The translations under genes and the position numbers were made by a program. Under the pieces are notes generated by a model. That model was not told the origin of the DNA. It worked only from the letters and a program-made list of their open reading frames with translations, and searched no databases. Below, in pieces: positions 1 to 8,393 of a stretch of DNA of 64,000 nucleotides. Within the stretch, counting starts at the first letter, position 1; each line of letters begins with the position of its first letter. Source of the stretch: JBCDBD01 sp039184335 (GTDB lineage: Bacteria > Bacteroidota > Bacteroidia > Flavobacteriales > Flavobacteriaceae); NCBI GenBank assembly GCA_039184335.1, contig JBCDBD010000004.1, positions 1 through 64,000 of the forward strand, read 5' to 3'.

Positions 1-5
1 CAATT

Positions 6-557
6 ATGAAAAAAATCTTGGCCTTTGGTGCCAGTAACAGCAAAACATCAATAAATAAGGCATTTGCAACCTATGTGGCCCATCAAATTGAAAATCTTAA
101 AGTAATTGTAGCTGATCTAAACGACTATGCTTTACCATTATACTCCATAGATTTGGAAAAGGAGAAAGGGGTGCATGAAAATGCGCTCCGATTTCGTGAA
201 TTGATCAAAGCAAGTGATGCAATTGTGGTTTCCCTGGCAGAATACAATGGCTTACATACGTCAGCATTCAAGAACTTATGGGATTGGCTATCGCGGATAC
301 CTATGGAGAAGCCGATGAGCATATGGGACAATAAGCCCATGTTCTTATTGTCTACCAGTCCCAGTCAGCGACCCATGAACAATGTGTTGAAAATTTCAAA
401 AGAACTGTTCCCACATTTTGGGGCAGAAATTGTGGCAGATTTTTACTTGCCGTCGTTCAATCATTTTTTCAAGGAAGGTCAAATTGTCGATGCGCAATAC
501 CAAGCGAAGTTCAATGATCAAAAAAACAGATTTCAAAAATATATAGACGATATGTAA
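6..557 (+). CDS. NADPH-dependent FMN reductase family protein
   Basis: A 183-residue flavodoxin-fold protein of the NAD(P)H-dependent FMN reductase family, near the usual family length. The N-terminal strand-loop ILAFGASNSKTSINKAFA is the FMN phosphate-binding region, and LAEYNGLHTSAFKNLWDW (about residues 78-95) matches the PEYNGS-type flavin loop. It probably reduces FMN or quinone-like substrates with NAD(P)H in the cytoplasm; the actual substrate cannot be read from sequence. It ends 17 nt before an LLM-class flavoprotein gene on the same strand, so the two are likely co-transcribed and the reductase might supply reduced flavin to the partner (inference). Only five bases lie upstream of the ATG, so the operon may start outside the window. 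Confidence 0.88.
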   Translation: MKKILAFGASNSKTSINKAFATYVAHQIENLKVIVADLNDYALPLYSIDLEKEKGVHENALRFRELIKASDAIVVSLAEYNGLHTSAFKNLWDWLSRIPMEKPMSIWDNKPMFLLSTSPSQRPMNNVLKISKELFPHFGAEIVADFYLPSFNHFFKEGQIVDAQYQAKFNDQKNRFQKYIDDM

Positions 558-574
558 CCCAAGGGCTGCTCAAA

Positions 575-1582
575 ATGGAAATAGGAATAGACAGTTTTGC
601 CGCTACAAAAGGAAATGATGACAGGGTCCAGGCCATTCATGAACTGTTGGAACGCATAGAATTGGCAGATCAGGTGGGTCTTCATGCATTCGGTATTGGA
701 GAGCACTATCGAAAGGAGTTTTTGGATGCTGCCCCAGCGGTAATCCTGGCTGCCGCTGCTGCCCGTACCAAGAACATAAAATTGGCCAGTGCCGTAACGG
801 TGCTGAGCACTTCTGACCCTGTTCGGGTATTCCAGAATTTTGCTACCATAGACCTGATTGCCAAAGGACGTGCTGAAATTGTGGTGGGGCGCGGTTCTTT
901 TATAGACTCATTTCCCTTATTTGGGTACAATTTGAACGATTACGATGCCATTTTTGCTGAAAAACTCGAACTTTTACTAAAGATTCGAGATAACGAAACG
1001 GTCACTTGGTCGGGTATTTTTCGCCCGCCACTCAGAGAACAGGCCATTTACCCAAGACCCCTACAGAAAAAAATGCCGGTTTGGCTGGGTGTTGGTGGCA
1101 CCCCAGCTTCATTTGCGAGAGCAGGAGCACTGGGCCTACCATTGATGGTTGCTGTTATTGGAGGCCAAACCCACCGGTTTCGTCCATTGGTTGACCTGTA
1201 TCGAAAAACAGGGGAACAAGCAGGTTTTAAGCCCGAAGAACTTCAGGTGGGCCTACACTCTTTTGGCTATGTGGCCAATTCAAGGGAAGAAGCAATTACC
1301 ACCTTTTATCCACGATATGCCGAAGTCATTGCCTCAATGAACAAAGAACGTGGTTGGGTAGCGCCCACACGTGAGCAGTTTGAAGCACAGACAGATGAAA
1401 AGGGGGCCATTGTGATAGGGAGTCCTGAAGAGGTTGCCGAAAAAATAGTACGGCATGGAGAGGCCTTAGGGGGTATCTCACGCTTTAATTTTCAAATGGA
1501 TGTAGGGATGTCGCATAAAGAAATGAAGCAATCCATAACGTTGATCGGTACTAAAGTGATACCCTTGGTGATGGGCAGGTGA
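575..1582 (+). CDS. LLM class flavin-dependent oxidoreductase
   Basis: A 335-residue TIM-barrel protein of the luciferase-like monooxygenase superfamily (bacterial luciferase/alkanal monooxygenase fold). Recognisable family stretches are VGLHAFGIGEHYR near residue 34, a segment around residues 81-105 with TIDLIAKGRAEIVVGRG, and VWLGVGGTPASFARAGALGL around residue 169. Such proteins bind FMN or F420 and oxidise small organic substrates; substrate is unknown here. It follows the FMN reductase by 17 nt, an arrangement compatible with a two-component flavin monooxygenase. The ATG was chosen because it lies just after the upstream stop and gives the family start (MEIGIDSFA). Confidence 0.9.
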   Translation: MEIGIDSFAATKGNDDRVQAIHELLERIELADQVGLHAFGIGEHYRKEFLDAAPAVILAAAAARTKNIKLASAVTVLSTSDPVRVFQNFATIDLIAKGRAEIVVGRGSFIDSFPLFGYNLNDYDAIFAEKLELLLKIRDNETVTWSGIFRPPLREQAIYPRPLQKKMPVWLGVGGTPASFARAGALGLPLMVAVIGGQTHRFRPLVDLYRKTGEQAGFKPEELQVGLHSFGYVANSREEAITTFYPRYAEVIASMNKERGWVAPTREQFEAQTDEKGAIVIGSPEEVAEKIVRHGEALGGISRFNFQMDVGMSHKEMKQSITLIGTKVIPLVMGR

Positions 1583-1756
1583 CCCGGTCGAAAGCTACCT
1601 GTATTAAGAAGGGCAGCAATGTGGAAATAAAAGAAAAGTAATACCACCTTAATACGTCTATTGGAAAAAAGGGGGTCTTAAAAACAGCTAATTTTTCACT
1701 TGAAAATTAGTTGTTCCCATTAATCAAATCAATGTATAAATCAAAAAAAGCAAGCC

Positions 1757-2323
1757 ATGAAAACTAAAATCGTTTTTTCAATTATCGTAGCGTTGCTGTG
1801 TTTTTCCCTTGAGGGACAAAAGCTAAAACACTCCATGCACCAAACAAGACAGATTGCGGAAGGCAAAAAGATATTAGATCAAGATATCGGGGAATATGAA
1901 GCCTTCAAGGCCAAAATGGCTGTTTTAGACAAAGCTTTCCACGACAGAAACCCGTTAAAGGTAAACGATTTAAAAGAACGTCTTGTAACTGATATGATAC
2001 GTGAAGTGGAACAAAGTGCCAAAAAAGCAAAAATGGCCCGTATCGAAATTGAGAGGGAAAGAAGAGGTCCAGGCCAAACACGGGCGGGTCACATTGATGA
2101 CATTCGTGATTTTGAAGAACAAATAAGTCGTGCAGAACGCCAAGCGGAAATTTTAGACCGGATTCGCGACTATCATTTTGGTTTTGAAAATTCAGCTATG
2201 GAAAAAGCCCTTGCCAATAAGGCATTATTGGAGGAGTTCAAAGATATTTTACGTGAAGATATTGTTGCCACCAAACGGGAATTAAATGAAGATGTTCGCG
2301 ATCGGCGTGAAGACCGATGGTAA
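1757..2323 (+). CDS. Secreted coiled-coil hypothetical protein
   Basis: A 188-residue protein that I do not recognise. Residues 1-20 (MKTKIVFSIIVALLCFSLEG) are a clear signal peptide. The rest is strongly charged and almost entirely helix-forming, with many Lys, Arg, Asp and Glu residues, long stretches suited to coiled coil and a basic C-terminus ending RDRREDRW. It therefore acts in the periplasm or at the envelope, perhaps as an elongated oligomer. It stands alone, with about 170 bases of AT-rich DNA before it that hold an imperfect inverted repeat (about 1689-1711). About 175 bases without a gene follow it. No function can be assigned. Confidence 0.7.
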   Translation: MKTKIVFSIIVALLCFSLEGQKLKHSMHQTRQIAEGKKILDQDIGEYEAFKAKMAVLDKAFHDRNPLKVNDLKERLVTDMIREVEQSAKKAKMARIEIERERRGPGQTRAGHIDDIRDFEEQISRAERQAEILDRIRDYHFGFENSAMEKALANKALLEEFKDILREDIVATKRELNEDVRDRREDRW

Positions 2324-2499
2324 TGGTATGATTTTCTATAGTGGGTAAGAAGGCCGTGAAAATGAAACTGTCCCAGATTGAAAATGCTTTGACGGAATCA
2401 GTATCCATTACCGATACTACCGACGGTATATTGCTGTAAGCGCATCGTGATGCAAGCATGAACAAGACGAAGAGAAAAGTCAATACGTTTTCACAACTA

Positions 2500-4575
2500 T
2501 TATTTGTTTACCCGTACAGTAATTCTTCTATTGGTAATGACCGTTGTAGGGGGTACGCGATTTACTAGAACATCAACAGATGGGGTATCTGTAGAGATAT
2601 TGGTGTCTGTTTGGTCTTGGGTATTGGTAATGGTATTGGTATAGGTCATTGATGAAAGATAGGTATTGGTGATTTTTGCACTGACGGTAAGTGTCATGGT
2701 AACCAATTCACCCTGGTTCAAGACGCCCACACTCCAATTTGGGTAACTGAATGACCCTTTTGAAACCGAAGCAGAAATAAAATCCAATCCGTCGGGCAGT
2801 AAATCGGTAATCTGTAGATTGGTTACTGGGTCATATCCAAAGCTTTCAACGGTAATATCAAACGATACCACATCCCCATCATTGACAACCAAATCTGTGG
2901 TTGACTTATCCAAAACGATGTCAGAATCACAATAGTATACCTGAATGGTGTTAGAATCATAACTACATGGTCCCCGGGTTACCCTTAAAAAGTAATCACC
3001 TGCTACAGTGGCTATATAGGTTGATGAGGTCGCCCCTGGGATTAAAGTGCCATCCCCATACCATTGATATGCATCAAAGCTTTCTCCACTGGCAATTTCC
3101 AAGGTTGCTCCGGGCAAACAATTGCTGCCCGATATCTGTAGGTTCACATTGGGTACCGTGTCAAAACCTGAATAGTAGCCCGCTAGGCCCCGTGCCCCAT
3201 TGAATCCAAAAAAACCAACGGCAATGGGTCCAGAAGACTGTACACTGACATTGCCCGAGAGGTTTGGAATATAAAAAGTTTTCCAATCTGAGGTTCCGGC
3301 AACCGTACTTGCAAGAGGTAGGGCAACCGTTCCTCCCGAATCGGTTACCACGATATTGCTATCAGGGGTTACCGTTGAGGCTATGATGGTCACACCGCCA
3401 AAGACCGTTATGCCTGCCGCATCTGTGATATTGGGAATATTGTCCATGGTGTCGGGCAAAAGGCAATTGACCGGTGCCACAAAATTTAGGCCTTGTGTAT
3501 AGACCAGGTTGTCACCTGCCATACATTGATAGGCATAGACATCTTTTGAGGTCTGTATATACATGTTGGCCCCTACGGTATTTGATGAGTAGTTGCTGCT
3601 AGGTATTTCAAAATAGTCACCATTGTTGATGGTCGCAATGGGTGTGGCGGAACCGTTGACATAAATCTCGGTGTTGTTTTGGGTGCCGATGATAAGCGGG
3701 AATTCAGTTTCCCCTCCTGTTCCACCATTGCCCCTTACAAATACATATTCCTTGCCAAGACGGTTCTCTGGTACAGGTTGGTCGATACCGGCATCACGGT
3801 TTGAGGCTCCCACCTGACGTCCATAGTTCAATGATCCGTTGCTGATAACGATATCTTTGTCAGAAACTATGGAAGCCCCGATCCACCCATATTCATGCGC
3901 CGGTGTCGGTGACGTGCCGATATAGGTCTCAAAAACAAAAGATTCGTTGGCATCCAAGACGATTTGATAGGTATCTGCAGTGATTCCCGCAACATTGGAT
4001 CCCACACGAAACTCACAATTGGGGTCATAACCAAAAACGTCAATGGTGGTGTTGTCTTCTGTAGCCATAATTCCCAATGTGTTTGATTTTGAACTATGGC
4101 TGCCTAAATTGGGGACACCGCCCCATTTGAAGCTGGTTCCCATTGCCACCCTGCCTTTTGAGGTCAATGAAGCTGCTTGTGAATTTGAATTTCCTCGATA
4201 GTTGACATAAAAGTCGTTGCCACTTGGTGCTTCAAACCGTAATCCACTATTGGTCAAAACAACTCCTGTGTTTGCATTGGTGACCAAGGTGACATTGTTG
4301 TCACCATTGCCCAAATTATAGATGGCAGGACTTGTGTTTGAAATTGAAAAAGAAGTAATCGGTGTGGTATTGGTACCCTGATAGACATTTACGGTAAAAG
4401 CCGTAGTTTCAGGTGTTGATAAATAAACTGCTTGTTGCTGTATAGCTGCATTGTTCTGCCCCTGTTTAAGAGGTGGTAAGTAATGCAAATCACTTAATTG
4501 GCCGTAGGAGCATATTCCTAGGCACATAAAAAGCGAGCACCATAAACTTTGAATTGCTATTGCCCTAATTATCAC
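2500..4575 (-). CDS. Secreted IgGFc-binding-like/DUF11 surface protein
   Basis: A 691-residue exported protein. Residues 1-26 are a signal peptide ending SYG. Residues of roughly 50-470 resemble the IgGFc-binding N-terminal domain seen in many Bacteroidota surface proteins, with motifs such as VAMGTSFKWGGVPN and EYGWIGASIVSDKDIVISNG. About residues 475-550 form an Ig/PKD-like module containing YQWYGDGTLIPGATSSTY. About residues 555-660 form a DUF11 repeat (DKSTTDLVVNDGDVVSFDI). These parts suggest a cell-surface adhesin or structural protein. No CHU_C or type IX sorting domain is seen at the C-terminus, which ends in a short basic tail (RRITVRVNK). It is probably its own transcription unit; the nearest leftward gene starts about 240 bases upstream. 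Confidence 0.8.
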   Translation of the reverse strand: MIIRAIAIQSLWCSLFMCLGICSYGQLSDLHYLPPLKQGQNNAAIQQQAVYLSTPETTAFTVNVYQGTNTTPITSFSISNTSPAIYNLGNGDNNVTLVTNANTGVVLTNSGLRFEAPSGNDFYVNYRGNSNSQAASLTSKGRVAMGTSFKWGGVPNLGSHSSKSNTLGIMATEDNTTIDVFGYDPNCEFRVGSNVAGITADTYQIVLDANESFVFETYIGTSPTPAHEYGWIGASIVSDKDIVISNGSLNYGRQVGASNRDAGIDQPVPENRLGKEYVFVRGNGGTGGETEFPLIIGTQNNTEIYVNGSATPIATINNGDYFEIPSSNYSSNTVGANMYIQTSKDVYAYQCMAGDNLVYTQGLNFVAPVNCLLPDTMDNIPNITDAAGITVFGGVTIIASTVTPDSNIVVTDSGGTVALPLASTVAGTSDWKTFYIPNLSGNVSVQSSGPIAVGFFGFNGARGLAGYYSGFDTVPNVNLQISGSNCLPGATLEIASGESFDAYQWYGDGTLIPGATSSTYIATVAGDYFLRVTRGPCSYDSNTIQVYYCDSDIVLDKSTTDLVVNDGDVVSFDITVESFGYDPVTNLQITDLLPDGLDFISASVSKGSFSYPNWSVGVLNQGELVTMTLTVSAKITNTYLSSMTYTNTITNTQDQTDTNISTDTPSVDVLVNRVPPTTVITNRRITVRVNK

Positions 4576-4817
4576 TGTACGTAACTATAATGTTCGAAGA
4601 AATTTAAAATTGGGGTAATGCACAACCTTAAGTTGTAAAACCAAGGACTACTGTTGTGAAAACCGTACATCTTGTCATAGGGGGCATGTAAAAATGAGTT
4701 GTAAAATTGAAGTGATAGTATCTTGATTTTCAGTATACTATTTATACAGTCGTAGACGGTAGCACTTTACCTCCTTTCGTGGCCCTTACGTGGTCGGTAC
4801 CAATGAAAGCAATACGG

Positions 4818-6143
4818 CTATAGCTTCAATTGATTGCGTTTGCTTTCTGTGCCCGAGGCATTGAAAGCGCTTACCTCATAGATTACATCTTTTTCAAGAG
4901 CTTCATCCACTGAATATTGCCTTCCATATACCCTACGGGTGAACTTTCCGTTTCGATATATCTTGTACCCTGCGACCCAACTACCAGGCGTTGTATCTTT
5001 TGAGACATCCCAATGGATTTTTTTCTGCCCATTGGTGTCGGTTAGGCTCAGGTTCTCTGGCATACTAGGTGGACTGGTATCGAATTTTGGTTCTTTTCCC
5101 ATCATCAGCACCTCTATTTCTTGGGCGATCAAACTGTCGCCCCGTTTCTTTTGAATGTGTCCTTGTATACCTTTAAGGGTGGGTTTCCATTCACATACCC
5201 CTTTTTCAGATAAGGTGATCTTACCATTGGTATAGGCCGCATAATTTTTAGATTCACCCCTTATGGCATAATGTAGTGCACATTGGTCATTGCTATGCCT
5301 ATCGATGTTGTCATCACCGCCCCGATAGGCAAAATGGTATTCATAGCTTTTACGAACAACATGGTTTTTGGGGAGCTGTTTTAATTCTTGACCTGACATC
5401 ACATTGCCGTTGTTGGCATTATAATAATCACCATTGCCATTTTCCCAGCCCGATGCCATAAAGGGTGCGGGGCAGTTCTCGATTACATAGCGGCACATAC
5501 GGTTGCGTTCTTCATTAAGGCAAGACCACGAAGTATAGTCGCATAGCAGTTCTGAACCTCCCCAATTGGTACGGTCTACCCCTCTATTGTCTAAAAAGTT
5601 GCCACCCATGGTGACCACCAATTTCACTTTTTGTTTTACAAGCTCTTGGCCTGTTTTATTGCTGAAGGCATCTGGTTTTGATTTTAACAGGCCATAAAAA
5701 TTGTGCATAGTGCCTATGATCACTACGGTGATACTTGTATCTTGGGCACCTGCCAATAGTTCACGGTACAGCTTTACCCCATCCAATGATTCTTCCCAGC
5801 GTTCCAATGGTCTTGGGTATTCTTTTGCGATATGGTAATCGTAGGTGTTTTCCGTAGCATTTATTTTTTTTGCATAACCTTTATAATCGCCTATGGGAAT
5901 CGCCCCCCTATTGTAAAAGTGATTGATGGCACTGATGCAGAGGGCCGATTCTTTTTGATTGGTTGAATTGATGACAGCGAGTATATCACATTCGCCTTGG
6001 GTTGCCATGGTATGTAACATGGCCATACAGCCTACATCATCAGGATCAAAAGATGGATCGGTATCCAAGATTACTTTTTTTTGTGCATTTACCGAAAAGA
6101 CCAATATGGCCAATAGCGGTGTATAGAGTATGTTTTTCATCAT
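4818..6143 (-). CDS. Secreted nucleoside hydrolase with C-terminal FN3-like domain
   Basis: A 441-residue member of the inosine-uridine nucleoside N-ribohydrolase fold. A signal peptide (residues 1-20, ending VNAQ) places it outside the cytoplasm. The calcium/ribose-binding signature near residue 25 reads ILDTDPSFDPDD, longer by two residues than the classical DTDPGxDD. LVVTMGGNF around residue 181 and SNDQCALHYAI around residue 285 are further family landmarks. Residues of roughly 360-441 form a fibronectin type III-like module (LSLTDTNGQKKIHWDVS, GYKIYRNGK). The predicted role is hydrolysis of nucleosides or related ribosides to base plus ribose. It directly abuts the upstream nucleoside hydrolase gene with no gap and is the last gene of the LacI-headed operon. 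Confidence 0.88.
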   Translation of the reverse strand: MMKNILYTPLLAILVFSVNAQKKVILDTDPSFDPDDVGCMAMLHTMATQGECDILAVINSTNQKESALCISAINHFYNRGAIPIGDYKGYAKKINATENTYDYHIAKEYPRPLERWEESLDGVKLYRELLAGAQDTSITVVIIGTMHNFYGLLKSKPDAFSNKTGQELVKQKVKLVVTMGGNFLDNRGVDRTNWGGSELLCDYTSWSCLNEERNRMCRYVIENCPAPFMASGWENGNGDYYNANNGNVMSGQELKQLPKNHVVRKSYEYHFAYRGGDDNIDRHSNDQCALHYAIRGESKNYAAYTNGKITLSEKGVCEWKPTLKGIQGHIQKKRGDSLIAQEIEVLMMGKEPKFDTSPPSMPENLSLTDTNGQKKIHWDVSKDTTPGSWVAGYKIYRNGKFTRRVYGRQYSVDEALEKDVIYEVSAFNASGTESKRNQLKL

Positions 6144-7145
6144 TCAAAATTTACCGAGCATAAACGCTTCGAGTTCTTTTTCCATTATTGTGACGGGCAT
6201 ATCAAGCACCAAATAGGCATGGTTTGAATCCATTTTTGGTTCCCAGGTGTTTCCACCTGTTTCATTGGGCAGGCAGATCCCGTGGGAAACTTTGTGCCAA
6301 TAGGTCCCGAGCCCGTTTCGTATGGCATACAAAACAGCAGTTTGGTCAAATGTTGCATTGTCATATATTTTTCCCTCGAATTGATGGTTCATCCATGGTG
6401 CATGCTTGCTGAAATGGTAAAACCCTAGATAGAGGGGAGTATCTTTAGGAAGTTCGTTGAACACCTCACCAGTGCTGATAGCTGATCCGAGCTCTGCCCC
6501 TGAAAAGGTGATGGGTAGTTTGATATGTTCCAGTACGTATTTGGTGACACCGGGCATATTGCCATTAAAATTCCATTCATCCACACTTGTGGGAAAGTTG
6601 CCTCCCATGATGACAAACTCTTTAACCTTGGTATGCAGCAATTCTTTTCCGTTAGAGTCTGAATAATCATCGGGCTCCGATTCAATCAATTCTTTAATGT
6701 TCGATAAGGGGCCTACAGTGACAATGACAATACTTTTATCGTCCGCTGAGGCCAGAAGTTTACGATATAGTTCTGTGGTTTCCGGCACATTTTCAAAAGA
6801 AGTATCATGGGGCAGGTGGTCAGCAAGTACCTTGGTATGGTTCCAATCGGTGACATGCCGTTCTCCCTTTCGCAGGCCAATTGGAATATCTGGATTGCCA
6901 TAAAAGGTATTCACGGCGTCGATGGCACTGACAGCATATTTCTCGGTATTCCAGCACATGACGGCCATGAGTGCTACTTCACCTTTGTTCTGAAAGTGGT
7001 TTAACATGGCCAATGCACCCAAATCATCAGCATCACCACCAAAATCGGTATCAAAGATCAATTGTAACTGTGCTTGTGGTTTTACATATGCCATTAGCAG
7101 GCATGCCATTAAAATGAGGTATCGATAACGTTTACTAAATGTCAT
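6144..7145 (-). CDS. Secreted nucleoside hydrolase
   Basis: A 333-residue inosine-uridine-preferring nucleoside hydrolase family protein with an N-terminal signal peptide (residues 1-26, ending KPQA). The metal-binding signature is LIFDTDFGGDADDLGALAML. Later blocks are VTVGPLSNIKELI around residue 143 and FVIMGGNFPTS around residue 172, both typical of the family. It lacks the C-terminal FN3-like module of its neighbour and is a diverged paralogue, not a recent duplicate. It likely releases ribose from nucleosides in the periplasm or outside the cell. It lies 4 bases after the upstream FG-GAP gene and abuts the next hydrolase gene, so expression is almost certainly shared. Confidence 0.9.
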   Translation of the reverse strand: MTFSKRYRYLILMACLLMAYVKPQAQLQLIFDTDFGGDADDLGALAMLNHFQNKGEVALMAVMCWNTEKYAVSAIDAVNTFYGNPDIPIGLRKGERHVTDWNHTKVLADHLPHDTSFENVPETTELYRKLLASADDKSIVIVTVGPLSNIKELIESEPDDYSDSNGKELLHTKVKEFVIMGGNFPTSVDEWNFNGNMPGVTKYVLEHIKLPITFSGAELGSAISTGEVFNELPKDTPLYLGFYHFSKHAPWMNHQFEGKIYDNATFDQTAVLYAIRNGLGTYWHKVSHGICLPNETGGNTWEPKMDSNHAYLVLDMPVTIMEKELEAFMLGKF

Positions 7146-7149
7146 TTCA

Positions 7150-8385
7150 TCATTTGTTCAAGGTGTTTTCAAATAGTTCATAGCTAACGGCATCATGGGT
7201 CTGGTATCGAAAGATATCGAGATCACCGTCGCCATCATAATCGATGACCTGCCCATTGTAAATACCGTCATTGGCAATTATATGGCGATGCCATTCGATG
7301 TATCCTTCATTTCCTTTGAAAAGTGTGACAGGGAAATCGGTATAGCCAAGATCTTGACCCCGTGACTTGTTCGTGCCAGCTAAGACATCAAAAATACCGT
7401 CTCGATCAAAGTCATGGACCTGAAGCGTATGGCAAGCTGGAATACTATCGGCAATGACTTGTTCCGTCCATTGCCCATTATTCTTGCTGTAGTAGGAGAG
7501 TGGATATCCCTCTCTTTCAGAATGACTGATGAATACCTCACTTTTATGGTCCCCATCAAGATCGCGCAAAAAGATTTTGGTACCGTTTCGGGACCAATCC
7601 CCAGTTTGGGTATTCCACCTGGGGTCAATGTTTTCAGTATCCCAAATGGACTTCAAGTCCTCTCCGGGACTGTAAAAAACATGTGCTTCGGCAACAATAT
7701 CGGTATATCCATCACCATTTACATCACCGACGTCCATTCCCTCATGAAGGTTTTTATAATTGAGGTATTGTTGTACCATGGACCACCCATTCGAAACACC
7801 CTTTTGAAAGATACTCAGGGTACTGTTCTCAAAAGTCAGCACAGCGATCTCAGGCTGTTGGTCCCCATTGAAATCGGCAATGCTCACGTCTTTAATAAAA
7901 TTGGGGGCCTCACCCACAAAATGTGGTTTCCATTCTGGGTTCTCGTACCAATAGATTTTTGAGGGATTGGTTGAGGCTTTCCATTCGCCTTGGTGTTGTG
8001 CTACAACAATATCGATATCCCCATCATTATCAATATCGGCCCCTTCAATATCACCCATGGCAAATTTTTGGTCGATGGAACCTTCCAAATCGATAAGGTG
8101 CCGCTCCCAGGCCCCACTTTCTTTTTTACCTTCAAAAAAACCGAATTGCCCACCAGAATTGTTGGTGTCCACAAAAACTAGGTCGGCAATGCCGTCATTG
8201 GTCACGTCTATGGGGTCATGCGCCCATAAAAAATTGACAGAATCAATGATGGTCCTTTTTTCAAAGTGCAGACCTTTAACATAATCTTCTGTACTGGTAT
8301 TTGAGGAGACCACCTCTTTTTCTTTGCACCCCATACCAAAAAGGAAAGGTATGATAAAGAGGGTGTTGATGTAATGGGTTTTCAC
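7150..8385 (-). CDS. FG-GAP/VCBS repeat lipoprotein
   Basis: A 411-residue beta-propeller protein made of FG-GAP/VCBS-type repeats. Calcium-loop motifs of the form DxDxDGxxD recur: DIDNDGDIDIVVAQ, DVNGDGYTDIVAEA, DLDGDHKSEVFISH, DFDRDGIFDVLAGT and YDGDGDLDIFRY. The N-terminus is a lipoprotein signal ending FLFGMGC, followed by charged residues, so it is anchored in a membrane and may be surface exposed. Its ligand is unknown. It sits in the middle of the LacI operon, 8 bases after another FG-GAP gene and 4 bases before a nucleoside hydrolase gene, which suggests a binding or enzymatic role in the same utilisation pathway. Confidence 0.87.
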   Translation of the reverse strand: MKTHYINTLFIIPFLFGMGCKEKEVVSSNTSTEDYVKGLHFEKRTIIDSVNFLWAHDPIDVTNDGIADLVFVDTNNSGGQFGFFEGKKESGAWERHLIDLEGSIDQKFAMGDIEGADIDNDGDIDIVVAQHQGEWKASTNPSKIYWYENPEWKPHFVGEAPNFIKDVSIADFNGDQQPEIAVLTFENSTLSIFQKGVSNGWSMVQQYLNYKNLHEGMDVGDVNGDGYTDIVAEAHVFYSPGEDLKSIWDTENIDPRWNTQTGDWSRNGTKIFLRDLDGDHKSEVFISHSEREGYPLSYYSKNNGQWTEQVIADSIPACHTLQVHDFDRDGIFDVLAGTNKSRGQDLGYTDFPVTLFKGNEGYIEWHRHIIANDGIYNGQVIDYDGDGDLDIFRYQTHDAVSYELFENTLNK

Positions 8386-8393
8386 GACACAGC

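Noticed and set aside
1689..1711. Imperfect inverted repeat (CTAATTTTT.C / GAAAATTAG) in front of the coiled-coil protein gene
   Set aside because: AT-rich with a bulge; too weak to call a terminator or regulatory site.
2238..2483. 81-codon minus-strand frame after the coiled-coil protein gene
   Set aside because: It overlaps the end of a better supported gene and has no recognisable features.
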